Part shown: positions 51,476 through 60,720 of the stretch, in pieces
Numbering within the stretch: position 1 is the first letter of the stretch
Layout: each line of letters starts with the position of its first letter
Source of the DNA: an uncultured Bacteroidales bacterium
GTDB taxonomy: Bacteria; Bacteroidota; Bacteroidia; Bacteroidales; UBA932
DNA: 64,000 bases
NCBI GenBank assembly: GCA_947302175.1
Contig: CAMYVB010000003.1
Coordinates: 1-64,000 of the forward strand
Direction: 5' to 3'
Position numbers and translations under genes: made by a program
The notes under the pieces: generated by a model
The model's database searches: none
What the model saw: only the letters and a program-made list of their open reading frames with translations
What the model was told of the DNA's origin: nothing

Positions 51476-54400
51476 CTAATCAAGCATTACAAAACCGGCC
51501 CAATAGGATGGGGTATCAGGGTATTTCTTTCGAATAGTATCCTTAGCCGCATCAAAGGCCTTACGCTTATCCCATTTTGATTTACCTACAAGATTCTTGT
51601 AAAAAAGCGTCATAAACTCCGGCCCAACGACGTCGCTTTCCGCCCAGAGGGACATCACAATGGTTTTTACCCCAGCCTTCTTGAAAGCACGCTGCAAACC
51701 ATACAGACCTTCCGGTGTGGCTTCTCCCTTACCGGAATGGCAGGCTGAAAGGACGACCATCTCTGTTCCTGAAAGATCCATCCGTGCAATATCGGCGGCT
51801 GTGAGGATACCTCCCAATACTCCTTCGGGCAACTCCTGCCCCAGCCAAGCGGTGTTGCCACCGGCAAGGACAAGCCCGGAGAGTGACATGGCATCGGTGT
51901 AACCTCGCAGATAGTCCACATTCTGAGCTGCATTCGGAGTATAGTAGAAGCCGTGAGTGGCTATGTGCAGTATCTTTGGCGCTTTACCACTCATATAGAG
52001 GAAAGATTCTTCTGTACCTTCCTTTCCTGAGTAAGGTTGAACTGTCAACTTCACAGATTTAAGCGCCGTATATATGGAATCTATTTCTTCTTGAGTCCCT
52101 GGTAGATCATCAAAACGCTTTTGCCCCTTCAGCCGTTCATCATCTCCCCGAAAGACTAACATCCGAGGGACATCGTGCTTGCTTGCTTCATGGGCCATTG
52201 TCGTCCCGTCTAGACTGTATTGAAGGCCCCCATATAAAATGGCATCTTTCCGGTCTGTAAGGGCCGAAAAGTTCAAGCGGGCCTTGTATCGAACCAGTTC
52301 TCGTGCCGAAGAAAGTCTTACGAAATTGTAGTGATCTCCCAGCAAGGTCCCGTCTTCCTGGGGAATGGATTCCAGTGCAATCTGGAAAAGCATCTGGGTT
52401 GGGACATAATAAACCGTAGAGCCTTTCTTCACATGCTTCTCCAGTGGTTTCCAAATCAGATTATAAACACATTCTGCATTATTGCCCGAATAGTACTGGT
52501 GTGGGTATAGGACATGTAGAGAATCAGTTGCTCTTTCGGGGAAGAGTTCTTTGAGCAGGGGATACTTTTGCCGCTTATCAACAATATAGGCGGCATAGAT
52601 TCTTCCGCGTGATTCTGAGATGAAGTCTGTAAAATCCAAAAGGACGTCATTATTCCCAAGGGCCTTCTTTATTCTTTTGTAGTCGATTCCCATGAAAGAC
52701 GTAACGTCCCCGTAGATCCGACAGCGTTTGGCAAGGGCAGTCTCCAATCTGTCTATTTCTACAGACGTGCGGACAATACTGTCGGCTTGTTCGTAACCTG
52801 TCCTTTCCCATACGCGTATCCGGTCCTGTAAAGCGCGGATACGGGCGAACAGCTCTGAATCTTCTTCCGTTCCATGCTGCAGAATCAGGTCAAAGGTTGA
52901 CTGTTCAGAATCCAATAGAAAAGACTTGGTAAGAATCAGACCATCATAACACGTTTCCGTAAAAGGTGTTTGGAGCTGATTCGCTTCCAGGGCAAAAGGA
53001 GTCATCCTGAGAAACCATTCATTATATTGATTCCAATAACCCTCTCGTTGCGAATAGGTCAAGTAAGGCCATTTGTTGCGGATAAACTGTTTAAGTCTGT
53101 CTACGGCCTCCGAATAATTTTGACAGGCTTGAGAAGTATGCCCCGCAAATGCTTCAGCGTTGGCTTGATAACCCAGAGCATCGATATAGACACCACTCCT
53201 CTCCCCATATAGTTTTTGAGCAAATGTCGTATACTGCTGATAAAGGCGTTCTGACGCGTTGAAGTTATCCAAACGGTTTTCGAGCGCTGCCATTAAGGGG
53301 AGAAGCCTCACTCTGTGGCCATTCTCTGCATAATAACTGGTCGCTAAAACTGAATCTGCTGAACAATAGTCCCTTAGTGCTTCTTGATAATTGCCAAAGT
53401 CTTTATAGATTTCGGCACGTGTTACATAAAGTCCCATTTTCTCAAGGGGGGCTTCCAGTAATGGGATGGACATAAAAAGCGAATCCATATAGTGAAAACA
53501 TTGGATACTATCTCTTCTGCGCCCATAAATGAAGACCAAGTCCCGATACGATGAATAATAATCTGCTTCTGTTGTATTTAATCCTTTCTGTCTTACCTCT
53601 TTTATCAATGTTGCAAAGTGGAGAGCTTCATCCCAACGATCGGTTCGGGAATAAAGGCTAACCATGTTATTGTAGTGCTGATCTAATTCGAAACTACTCA
53701 ACTTTGGCAGAATGTGTTCATTCTGCATATACCAATGTTCCGCCTGCCGATATTGTTTTTGTGGGTAAATAGCCTGGTCTCCACGAAAGTCATGATATGT
53801 AAATCTTACGAACGGGTCTATGGAAACTTGATACAGCGAATCGGCCACCTCCAAAACACGCGCGGCGGAAGTGCTCTCTCCAAACGCATCATAATGTTTA
53901 AATAGCTCACACAGAAAAAACATTCTTTCACGGTCAAGTCCCCGTTGAGATGCAATTTGCTCAGCAATCTGATATGCGAGTAACGCCCCATTGTCATCGG
54001 AGAGTATGTCTTTGAGGTAAGCAATCTCTCGTAAGACATTCATCACATAACGGGAATCCGATTCTGCCCTTTGAAAGCCGTTCAGAGCTTTTTCCATACA
54101 GGTAAGTGCAGGTCCATATTCTCGATTACTAAAACGATGGCGGCCTTCTTTATACCAAGTAAGCGCCTGGCGTTCCCAAATGCGAGGTTGAGTGTCTTCG
54201 TCAGCTACTGATAGAAGCTTGGAATAAACGTCCCTCGCATCGGCATACCGCCGATTCTCCGAATCACTGTATATTCCTGCCAGGCGGACACCATGCTTGA
54301 GATATAGCCGGACATATGTAGCCCTATCTGAACCAGATAGACTGTCGCTCCTAAAAAGACTTTCAATGTAAAGCATACTCCTTTCCAGCTGAGCCGTATC

Positions 54401-54508
54401 GGACACATCCGACTGAGCCCTGAGGGGACAGAGCCATAGGCATTCCCCAATTAAAAAGAGGAATGCCATTTTTAGCAAGAAGGCTCTTTCCGTAAAATGC
54501 GGTACCAA
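51476..54508 (-). CDS. Exported TPR-CHAT protease-like protein
   Basis: A 1010-aa protein. A signal peptide ends near 'LCPLRAQS' (about residue 32). TPR-like helices occupy about 35-500 (for example 'ALTWYKEGRHRFSNREYGPALTCMEKALNGF'), with a helical linker after them. The CHAT domain covers about 680-1010, with the dyad His852 in 'ILHIATHGFYY' and Cys923 in 'VVLSACHSGKGEATPEGLYGLQRAF'. CHAT proteases are separase/caspase relatives; TPRs usually recognise the partner. It is third in a run begun by two small exported proteins under the ECF-type promoter at 55433. Confidence 0.92.
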   Translation of the reverse strand: MVPHFTERAFLLKMAFLFLIGECLWLCPLRAQSDVSDTAQLERSMLYIESLFRSDSLSGSDRATYVRLYLKHGVRLAGIYSDSENRRYADARDVYSKLLSVADEDTQPRIWERQALTWYKEGRHRFSNREYGPALTCMEKALNGFQRAESDSRYVMNVLREIAYLKDILSDDNGALLAYQIAEQIASQRGLDRERMFFLCELFKHYDAFGESTSAARVLEVADSLYQVSIDPFVRFTYHDFRGDQAIYPQKQYRQAEHWYMQNEHILPKLSSFELDQHYNNMVSLYSRTDRWDEALHFATLIKEVRQKGLNTTEADYYSSYRDLVFIYGRRRDSIQCFHYMDSLFMSIPLLEAPLEKMGLYVTRAEIYKDFGNYQEALRDYCSADSVLATSYYAENGHRVRLLPLMAALENRLDNFNASERLYQQYTTFAQKLYGERSGVYIDALGYQANAEAFAGHTSQACQNYSEAVDRLKQFIRNKWPYLTYSQREGYWNQYNEWFLRMTPFALEANQLQTPFTETCYDGLILTKSFLLDSEQSTFDLILQHGTEEDSELFARIRALQDRIRVWERTGYEQADSIVRTSVEIDRLETALAKRCRIYGDVTSFMGIDYKRIKKALGNNDVLLDFTDFISESRGRIYAAYIVDKRQKYPLLKELFPERATDSLHVLYPHQYYSGNNAECVYNLIWKPLEKHVKKGSTVYYVPTQMLFQIALESIPQEDGTLLGDHYNFVRLSSARELVRYKARLNFSALTDRKDAILYGGLQYSLDGTTMAHEASKHDVPRMLVFRGDDERLKGQKRFDDLPGTQEEIDSIYTALKSVKLTVQPYSGKEGTEESFLYMSGKAPKILHIATHGFYYTPNAAQNVDYLRGYTDAMSLSGLVLAGGNTAWLGQELPEGVLGGILTAADIARMDLSGTEMVVLSACHSGKGEATPEGLYGLQRAFKKAGVKTIVMSLWAESDVVGPEFMTLFYKNLVGKSKWDKRKAFDAAKDTIRKKYPDTPSYWAGFVMLD

Positions 54509-54518
54509 ACTGGATAGG

Positions 54519-54839
54519 TTAACGAGTTTTGTACTTAATATTGTTGATTGTCACATACTGAACTCCATCAATCTTATAATACCGCCCTTTATACTTGACA
54601 TAGCGGGTCGCGCTCTTGACGTATAATTCAAAAGTGTCGCCGACACCACTACCAACTCTATAAAGTGTGATTCTCCCTTTATGGATATATCCGTCTTTAT
54701 CATCACCATATCCATAGCATGATACAGCGCTGCATTCTATACTCCCGTTATTTGGCACGCCCGCCAAAGAGTTCTCACGGGAGAAGGATAATGAATAACT
54801 TATAAGGGCGATTGCGAGTGTGAGTACAATTTTTTTCAT
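54519..54839 (-). CDS. Small exported protein of unknown function
   Basis: A 106-aa protein with signal peptide 'MKKIVLTLAIALISYSLSFS' and a beta-rich mature domain ('GYIHKGRITLYRVGSGVGDTFELYVKSATRYVKYKGRYYKI'). No family recognised. It lies 10 bp upstream of the CHAT gene and is probably co-expressed with it. Confidence 0.7.
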   Translation of the reverse strand: MKKIVLTLAIALISYSLSFSRENSLAGVPNNGSIECSAVSCYGYGDDKDGYIHKGRITLYRVGSGVGDTFELYVKSATRYVKYKGRYYKIDGVQYVTINNIKYKTR

Positions 54840-54922
54840 TATAATAAGTGTTTTATTCGTTTAATGCTGTGTATGATTGTATTTTCAATGTATGAGTTCG
54901 GTATATATAAGGAAACTAATTA

Positions 54923-55402
54923 TCACCACCCCCCATTGCTATATCCGTTTACTTCGCGGTACTGCTGGGCAGCTTCTGCCCCGTCGCCAATAAAACTATA
55001 ATCGGCGGACATTGGAACATACGAGCCAGGCATTCCGAAATAATAGTTATCCTTCATTCTGCCCCAGTCTTGTGTAAAAATCACTTCGTAGGGCTTTAGC
55101 ATGCCGTTCATCAGCCCAAATTGCATGTTCGGCTCAGTTCTTACATACCGGTAGTGGTAGTTTCCCCATATGTCTGCGCCCTGAAAACGGTAGATATGGC
55201 CATTGCAGTTTACGGTCTTGTTGTCATCATACCAAATACAGATGGCAGTTAGACCATTACCGTCCTGGACAGATGCAACCTGACCAGCAGCATATCCCTG
55301 GGTATAGGCCTGGGCATAACTCTTACACATGGTCATTGATTGGGCATGACCAATGACGGCAGAAACGAGAAGAAGGGCAAAAGAAATCAAATACTTTTTC
55401 AT
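54923..55402 (-). CDS. Exported protein of unknown function, first gene of the CHAT operon
   Basis: A 159-aa protein with signal peptide 'MKKYLISFALLLVSAVIGHAQ'. The mature part begins with an Ala/Tyr/Gln-rich stretch and then 'TAICIWYDDNKTVNCNGHIYRFQGADIWGNYHYRYV', a small aromatic beta domain. No known family. Its start lies 30 bp after the putative ECF-type promoter, so it would be the most strongly expressed gene of that transcript and a candidate substrate for the proteases. Confidence 0.75.
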   Translation of the reverse strand: MKKYLISFALLLVSAVIGHAQSMTMCKSYAQAYTQGYAAGQVASVQDGNGLTAICIWYDDNKTVNCNGHIYRFQGADIWGNYHYRYVRTEPNMQFGLMNGMLKPYEVIFTQDWGRMKDNYYFGMPGSYVPMSADYSFIGDGAEAAQQYREVNGYSNGGW

Positions 55403-55432
55403 GATGCTTGTTGTTTAAATGGTTCTTTTACC

Positions 55433-55464
55433 CCTTTATACCCCAGAATAGAAAAAGTAACCCA
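55433..55464 (-). promoter_or_regulatory. Putative ECF-type promoter, copy 2
   Basis: The same 32-bp arrangement as at 49086-49117 (27/32 identical): GGGTTACTTTT, ATTCT, GGTAT and AAGGG are invariant, while the spacer bases and one base after GGTAT vary. It ends 30 bp before the ATG at 55402. Confidence 0.55.
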
Positions 55465-55534
55465 TATCTTTCTGTTCTTTTATGAAATAAATGGTCTATC
55501 ATCCATCGAAAAAGCGGAAAAATGGTCATCTCTT

Positions 55535-57340
55535 CTATCTAGAGCCATTAACAATGATCAAATCGTATGTCTTTTTGCTTTCTAACGCACTAATACCGTA
55601 ATCTGCGAAGGAGACCATCAAAGGGAAGTGGTCGGCAGGAATAACTCTTAGGTATTTTGAGCCAGCTGACAGATATACTAAATACTGCATCCCCCTTTTA
55701 TTAACACTACCGGTAACATTCCCTTCAAACTTCGGATCAGAATCCATCAACATAACTCTGACTAACGCGCATGCGATACCATTTAGATCTTTGCGCTCAT
55801 TCGTACTGGCGGACAAGTCATTTAGCGCCATCTCCATGGATTTAACCTTTATCTCTTCTGTATGATAGGGCAAGTCGGTCTTTAATGAACTATCTATAGA
55901 TTGAGCTACAAATAAACGTTTTTCAATTTCACACATATCTTCCGAGTATTCACAAGGAATAACAAGCTGCCCACGTTTATCGTAGAAGCCAAACAATTGT
56001 TCTTTTCTGACCATATATAAACCATCATCAGTGTAGCCTCTTATAGAATTATACTCGAATGGAATGAGTATTTTCTTCTTAGAATTAATGGCTCCATATA
56101 GTCCATCCTTTTTTACAATCGCTATACCGTTCTCATCGAAAGAATAAGCATCTTCATAGTCACAGGCAATATAAATTCCCGAATAGCCGTGAGCCTTGAT
56201 GAAGCCATATTTGCCATCTTTTTTTATTTTGCAATAGCCATTATAAAAGGCTCCTCCATCTTCGAACTCCGGCTTAAAAACTTCCTGCCCTGATTTGTCA
56301 ACATATCCATACCTCCGGTCTATTTCAAAACGGATAAAACCTTCATTCGAATATCTAAGTTCATCTTACTTTGCTTCTGTTATAACTTGACAATCCGGCA
56401 AACTAATTAAACCATATTTTGAGCCAATCTTATAAATAGCAAAATCCTCATCATATGCTTCAATCTCATCATACTCTTTTGAAACAATCTTGTTATCCTT
56501 GTTGATCAATAATTGCTTATCTCCCAAAGTGGTAGCTGTCAGATAATCAACATCGTTACTAATAACAATATGCTTGTATCTAGACGGAAGAATCTCATTT
56601 CCTTTCACGTCTAAAAGTCCTACTTTCCCATTTTTCACAAAGGGAGTCCGTCCTCCTTGATACACATAGTAATATCGCGAACGGTCAAATTGCTCAGAGC
56701 CATCTTTATCCAAGTTAGAAGTGTCTTCATACTTGCATTGTATGATAAACTTACCCTCCAAATCGACGAACCCCCATTTTGAATTGTTGAGAACAGCGAT
56801 TAAATCTGACGGATGCTCATTTTCTACCATCACTATTCCATCATCATATAATACTGTTCCCATTTTTATACGTTCATACTTACAAGGGAGAATCTCCTTT
56901 TTTAATTTTAGGCTTATTAAGCCATACTTCCCATCTTTCCTAACTTTCAAAACATCCTTCTTTGTCTCCTGGTATATATCTTCGTATTGAAACGGTATTA
57001 ATACGTTGTTCTTGAAATCCACCAAACCGAATTTGCCATCTTTAAGAACATAGAATACTTCGTTCTCCGTGTCAATAAAAGCATTATACCCATATAAATT
57101 GGGGACACAGACATGACCAAGGGAATCAAGCAATCCAACTTTGGAACTCTTAACTGATACGAAATAGCCTCGCCCAACGGGTTCTAATTCCTCATATTCA
57201 TACGGAATCACTATCTTTTTCGAAAGATCGATGACACCTTTCAAACCAGTCACAGGATCCTCCAGGACGAACAAGTTCTGTTGAGCAGAAGCCATGATGA
57301 AAATAAATAGGCTAATGATAAACAATACGGTTCTTTTCAT
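55535..57340 (-). pseudogene. WG-repeat exported protein interrupted by one in-frame stop
   Basis: One continuous frame of 602 codons is split by a single TAA at 56366-56368. The first part (324 aa) has a signal peptide (MKRTVLFIISLFIFIMASAQ) and WG-type repeats such as 'KYGLISLKLKKEILPCKYERI'. The repeats resume immediately after the stop ('RYGYVDKSGQEVFKPEFED', 'LYGAINSKKKILIPFEYNSI'). A C-terminal beta domain related to the N-termini of the next two genes ends the protein. At the stop the repeat pattern '..EAK-Y-DEL' predicts Tyr, so TAT/TAC became TAA. It could be a fresh null, a sequencing error or rare readthrough. Confidence 0.8.
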
Positions 57341-57447
57341 AGGACAAAAAAAGGTTAAATTCACTGTTTTAAGTGTGCGCATCTCTTTTGTAAATACCCG
57401 AACAGAGCATAATGATAAATCCCATAAGATTGTTCAAAGAATCACTA

Positions 57448-58761
57448 TTACTCAGAAGAAATATTGATGATGGGACGTATAGCCGCTACTGATGAGTCAC
57501 TGAAATTAAGTAAGAAACAAGCAGCCGCATCAGAAGCAAAAACAAGTCCTTTTGGGGTTCCAGAGCTAGTGGAAACCCAATATGATCCAGATAATGGACG
57601 CAAGCCAAAAGACTCCAAACTCTTTAATACCGATTCGGTGTTATTTTTTATTGAAACAGCCTGTGCCTCAGTCAAGATACTATCTCCATACTTCTTTACA
57701 GCATCGCCAAATACAATTTCTCTGTCCGTATCCCTTTCAGATATAATGAATGCTTTATTATTGTTATCCAGCATAAACACCCCGACTTTTTCATAATAAC
57801 GGCGCTGAGTAGAAGATAATGAAGCCCATTCTGACGAAGAAATGCAATATGTTTCACCGGCCTTTAAGCACACCAGAGAGAAGTCTACGAACTCGCTCTT
57901 AGGATATGTGTTTTTGGACCTGACGCGCTGAAGGTCTTCTTCGCAATCATTGCCGTGTTGCAAAGAACTATAGAACTGTTCCTCTGCCTCATCATAATTC
58001 ACATCGACACCATAACCAAATTCATAGGCGACGCCAAGATTATACATCGCATATCTTTCACCTTGAAGTGCAGCTTTGGAAAACCACTCCACTCCTTTGG
58101 ACATATCCTTTGCAATACAATCACCTTCAAAATAATGGGCGCCCAAGTTATATTGAGCTTCCCGGTACCCTAACTCAGCTGCGCGAATACACCATTTTAT
58201 AGCCTCGTTTTTATCTTCATCAGTTCCACGGCCATTCTCCATCATGATACTTACGACAAAAATCGCTTCGGGAGAATTATATTCAGATGCCTTTTTGAAG
58301 TATGTAAATGCTTTCTTATAATCCTGTTCTTCAAAATATGCATTTCTTGCTATCTCCAGTAATTCCTCTAAGTCAATTACACTAATGCCAGAAGGGACAG
58401 AGACCTTAACAACATATGTGCGTTCTGATAGGAGCTGTTTTATGCCATACGAGCCAAAATCAATCGTTAATGGAGTTTGATTGGGATGAAACAACTTTAG
58501 CATTTTTGTTCCTGGGCTCACGTATACAAGATATTCCCCCACATTATAAGCGACCTCTCCAATGACATTACCTTGAAATGTTGCCTCTGGACTTATCATT
58601 TCAATTTTAACTAATGCACAAGGATTACCATTAATGTCTGCACGTTTTTGAACGGAGGCGGTAAGATCCATAGGATCTTCAGTTATAGATTCTATTGTGA
58701 TTTGACCCTTGCAGATGAAAGGAAGAACAAAGAAAAGAATAATAGCAACGATTTTTTTCAT
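57448..58761 (-). CDS. Exported beta-domain and Sel1-repeat protein
   Basis: A 437-aa protein with signal peptide (about 1-20). It has the Bacteroides-type N-terminal beta domain ('DLTASVQKRADINGNPCALVKIEM', 'GEYLVYVSPGTKMLKLFHPNQTPL'), then about three Sel1 repeats ('AIKWCIRAAELGYREAQYNLGAHYFEGD', 'GVEWFSKAALQGERYAMYNLGVAYEFGYG'). The C-terminal beta part ends '...SGSYWVSTSSG...AAIRPIINI', resembling the tail of FISUMP/DUF1566 domains. The N-terminal domain is close to that of the next gene, so the two arose by duplication. Function unknown; surface or periplasmic scaffold is inference. Confidence 0.8.
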   Translation of the reverse strand: MKKIVAIILFFVLPFICKGQITIESITEDPMDLTASVQKRADINGNPCALVKIEMISPEATFQGNVIGEVAYNVGEYLVYVSPGTKMLKLFHPNQTPLTIDFGSYGIKQLLSERTYVVKVSVPSGISVIDLEELLEIARNAYFEEQDYKKAFTYFKKASEYNSPEAIFVVSIMMENGRGTDEDKNEAIKWCIRAAELGYREAQYNLGAHYFEGDCIAKDMSKGVEWFSKAALQGERYAMYNLGVAYEFGYGVDVNYDEAEEQFYSSLQHGNDCEEDLQRVRSKNTYPKSEFVDFSLVCLKAGETYCISSSEWASLSSTQRRYYEKVGVFMLDNNNKAFIISERDTDREIVFGDAVKKYGDSILTEAQAVSIKNNTESVLKSLESFGLRPLSGSYWVSTSSGTPKGLVFASDAAACFLLNFSDSSVAAIRPIINISSE

Positions 58762-58792
58762 AACATGAGGGAAGAAGACAATTAAACTTGAA

Positions 58793-60643
58793 TTATTTTA
58801 TCACAGGTCTGATATTCATTCCGAACATCTTAAACATCGCGGTATTCGGGTAAACTCCTATTTTACCAAAATTCAGACAATATGCACAAGTCGCATCTTT
58901 AGAATCAGTTGTTCTAGTCCAATAGCACCCACCACCTCCACGTATATAACTCTCATAGCGGTCTCCAGCATCAGGGATAAAAATACTCTTATTGTTAAGC
59001 TTACTCGTTACCTTATAGCCACTAACTCCACTTTCTTCACACCATGTCCAGGTACAAGATTTACAAAGTTCAATCATATCCTCTACCGAAGGAGTCCTCC
59101 ATTTCATGCCCCATATAACACAAGCAGGATCATCTGTAGAGTCAAGAATAGAGAGATTATCCACCCTCCCATTCTCTACAGTCGAATTATATTTCAACAA
59201 TGAATTACGTTCACCATTACACCACTTGTAGGTACTCCAGTTATAATCTTGCTTTGATTCAATCTCTCCCCAGGCGAAATAAAGACCAGCTTCATTAGCG
59301 TGAGTGGCACCAATATTACATGTGGCCCATTTTGTGCCAGAAGCAAGCCCTAAATCAACCCACTCATGCCCCTCGCAGAAACCAGAAAGGGATGGCTCTA
59401 CCTTGATAAGACACTTTGACGCATATCGCCCTTCAGAACTAATGGCCCATACATGAGTTGTCCCCGCATTGACGCCAACGATTGTTCCATCCTGTAATAC
59501 GCTTACGATATTATTATCATCGGATTTCCAAATAATCTTTGTTTGGTCGGTCTGTGTGGGCAATAATGTTGCTGTAAGCTGGAGTTTTTGTGCCACCTCA
59601 ATAATTTGACTTGTGGTGCTCAAATATATACCTGAAACAGGAATATCATTATCTAAAACGGGTCTTATCGTTCTGCTAATTGCCCTTTGAGCATATGTTA
59701 AGCTAAAAACTTTATTATCCTGGAAAAAAGAAAACACATGAGCACATCCAGTATTCTCTTGATAAAGCGACGATGTCCAATAATAGCCAAAGCCGTTATG
59801 ATTCGGGCCATCTGAATACTGATACCCGGCACCTGGCAAGAAAATACTATTTCCATTAATCTTGCTTGTTACCCAAACGCCTTGAACCCCATTCAAGTCA
59901 CTCCACTTCCAGGTGCATTTTTCTTCTAATTCTTTTGTCTCTTCTAGTGTCGGGATTCTCCATCTCCCTCCCATTATTGCGTTAGCGGCATCGTCTGTTA
60001 AAGATAAGCAAGTTAAATTGTCAACGTCTCCGTGAGATTCTATGATATTATACTTTGATAGTATGAGGTTATCATCGTAGTAGCGTCCTGAAATAAAGAA
60101 TTTGTAATTCTCCCAAAGATACTCTGCTTTCGGACACACTTCACCCCAGGCAAAATAATCGCCATAAAGCTCCGGCCGCGAAGCGCCAACATTACAAGTA
60201 GCCCAAAGGACGCTTAATCCAAGATCTACATATTGAAAACCATTACTTAGTATATGCTCTGAGCTTGACGGCAAAATAACCTTGACGACATATGTGTGCT
60301 CTGATAATAGTTGATTAATCCCAAACTCGTCAAACCTAATTGTTAGCGGGATTTGATCCGGGTGGGAAATCCTAAGTAATTTAGTTCCGGAGCTAACATA
60401 TACTAAATACTCACCAACATTATAGGAAACCTCGCCAACGACATTACCTTGAAACGTAGCTTGAGGGCTTATCATTTCTATTTTCACCAATGCGCATGGC
60501 TTGCCATTCAAGTCAAGGCGTTTCTGAACAGATGCCGTCAAATCCATGACATTATCAGTAATTGACTCAACGCTGATTTGGCCTATGCATAGCAAAGGGA
60601 ACAGCAACATAACTATTGATATAATAATTCTTCTCATGGCCAA
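58793..60643 (-). CDS. Exported multidomain protein: beta domain, FISUMP, Big_2, FISUMP
   Basis: A 616-aa protein. After a signal peptide comes the same N-terminal beta domain as its neighbour ('DLTASVQKRLDLNGKPCALVKIEM'). Next is a FISUMP/DUF1566-like domain ('YVDLGLSVLWATCNVGA...RWRIPTLEETKEL...YYWTSSL...TIRPVL'), an Ig-like Big_2 domain ('VSGIYLSTTSQIIEVAQKLQLTATLLP'), and a second FISUMP domain ('WVDLGLASGTKWATCNIGA...WRTPSVEDM...YWTRTT...NIRPVI'). No catalytic residues are recognised; a surface-exposed binding role is likely. It starts at the ATG at 60643 or 60637. Confidence 0.85.
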   Translation of the reverse strand: MAMRRIIISIVMLLFPLLCIGQISVESITDNVMDLTASVQKRLDLNGKPCALVKIEMISPQATFQGNVVGEVSYNVGEYLVYVSSGTKLLRISHPDQIPLTIRFDEFGINQLLSEHTYVVKVILPSSSEHILSNGFQYVDLGLSVLWATCNVGASRPELYGDYFAWGEVCPKAEYLWENYKFFISGRYYDDNLILSKYNIIESHGDVDNLTCLSLTDDAANAIMGGRWRIPTLEETKELEEKCTWKWSDLNGVQGVWVTSKINGNSIFLPGAGYQYSDGPNHNGFGYYWTSSLYQENTGCAHVFSFFQDNKVFSLTYAQRAISRTIRPVLDNDIPVSGIYLSTTSQIIEVAQKLQLTATLLPTQTDQTKIIWKSDDNNIVSVLQDGTIVGVNAGTTHVWAISSEGRYASKCLIKVEPSLSGFCEGHEWVDLGLASGTKWATCNIGATHANEAGLYFAWGEIESKQDYNWSTYKWCNGERNSLLKYNSTVENGRVDNLSILDSTDDPACVIWGMKWRTPSVEDMIELCKSCTWTWCEESGVSGYKVTSKLNNKSIFIPDAGDRYESYIRGGGGCYWTRTTDSKDATCAYCLNFGKIGVYPNTAMFKMFGMNIRPVIK

Positions 60644-60720
60644 ATTGGATTTGATGGTTTAACAAGTTGATACTAGAAGATTATACATTATGGGGTCTGC
60701 TCTACAATAATGATTTCAAT

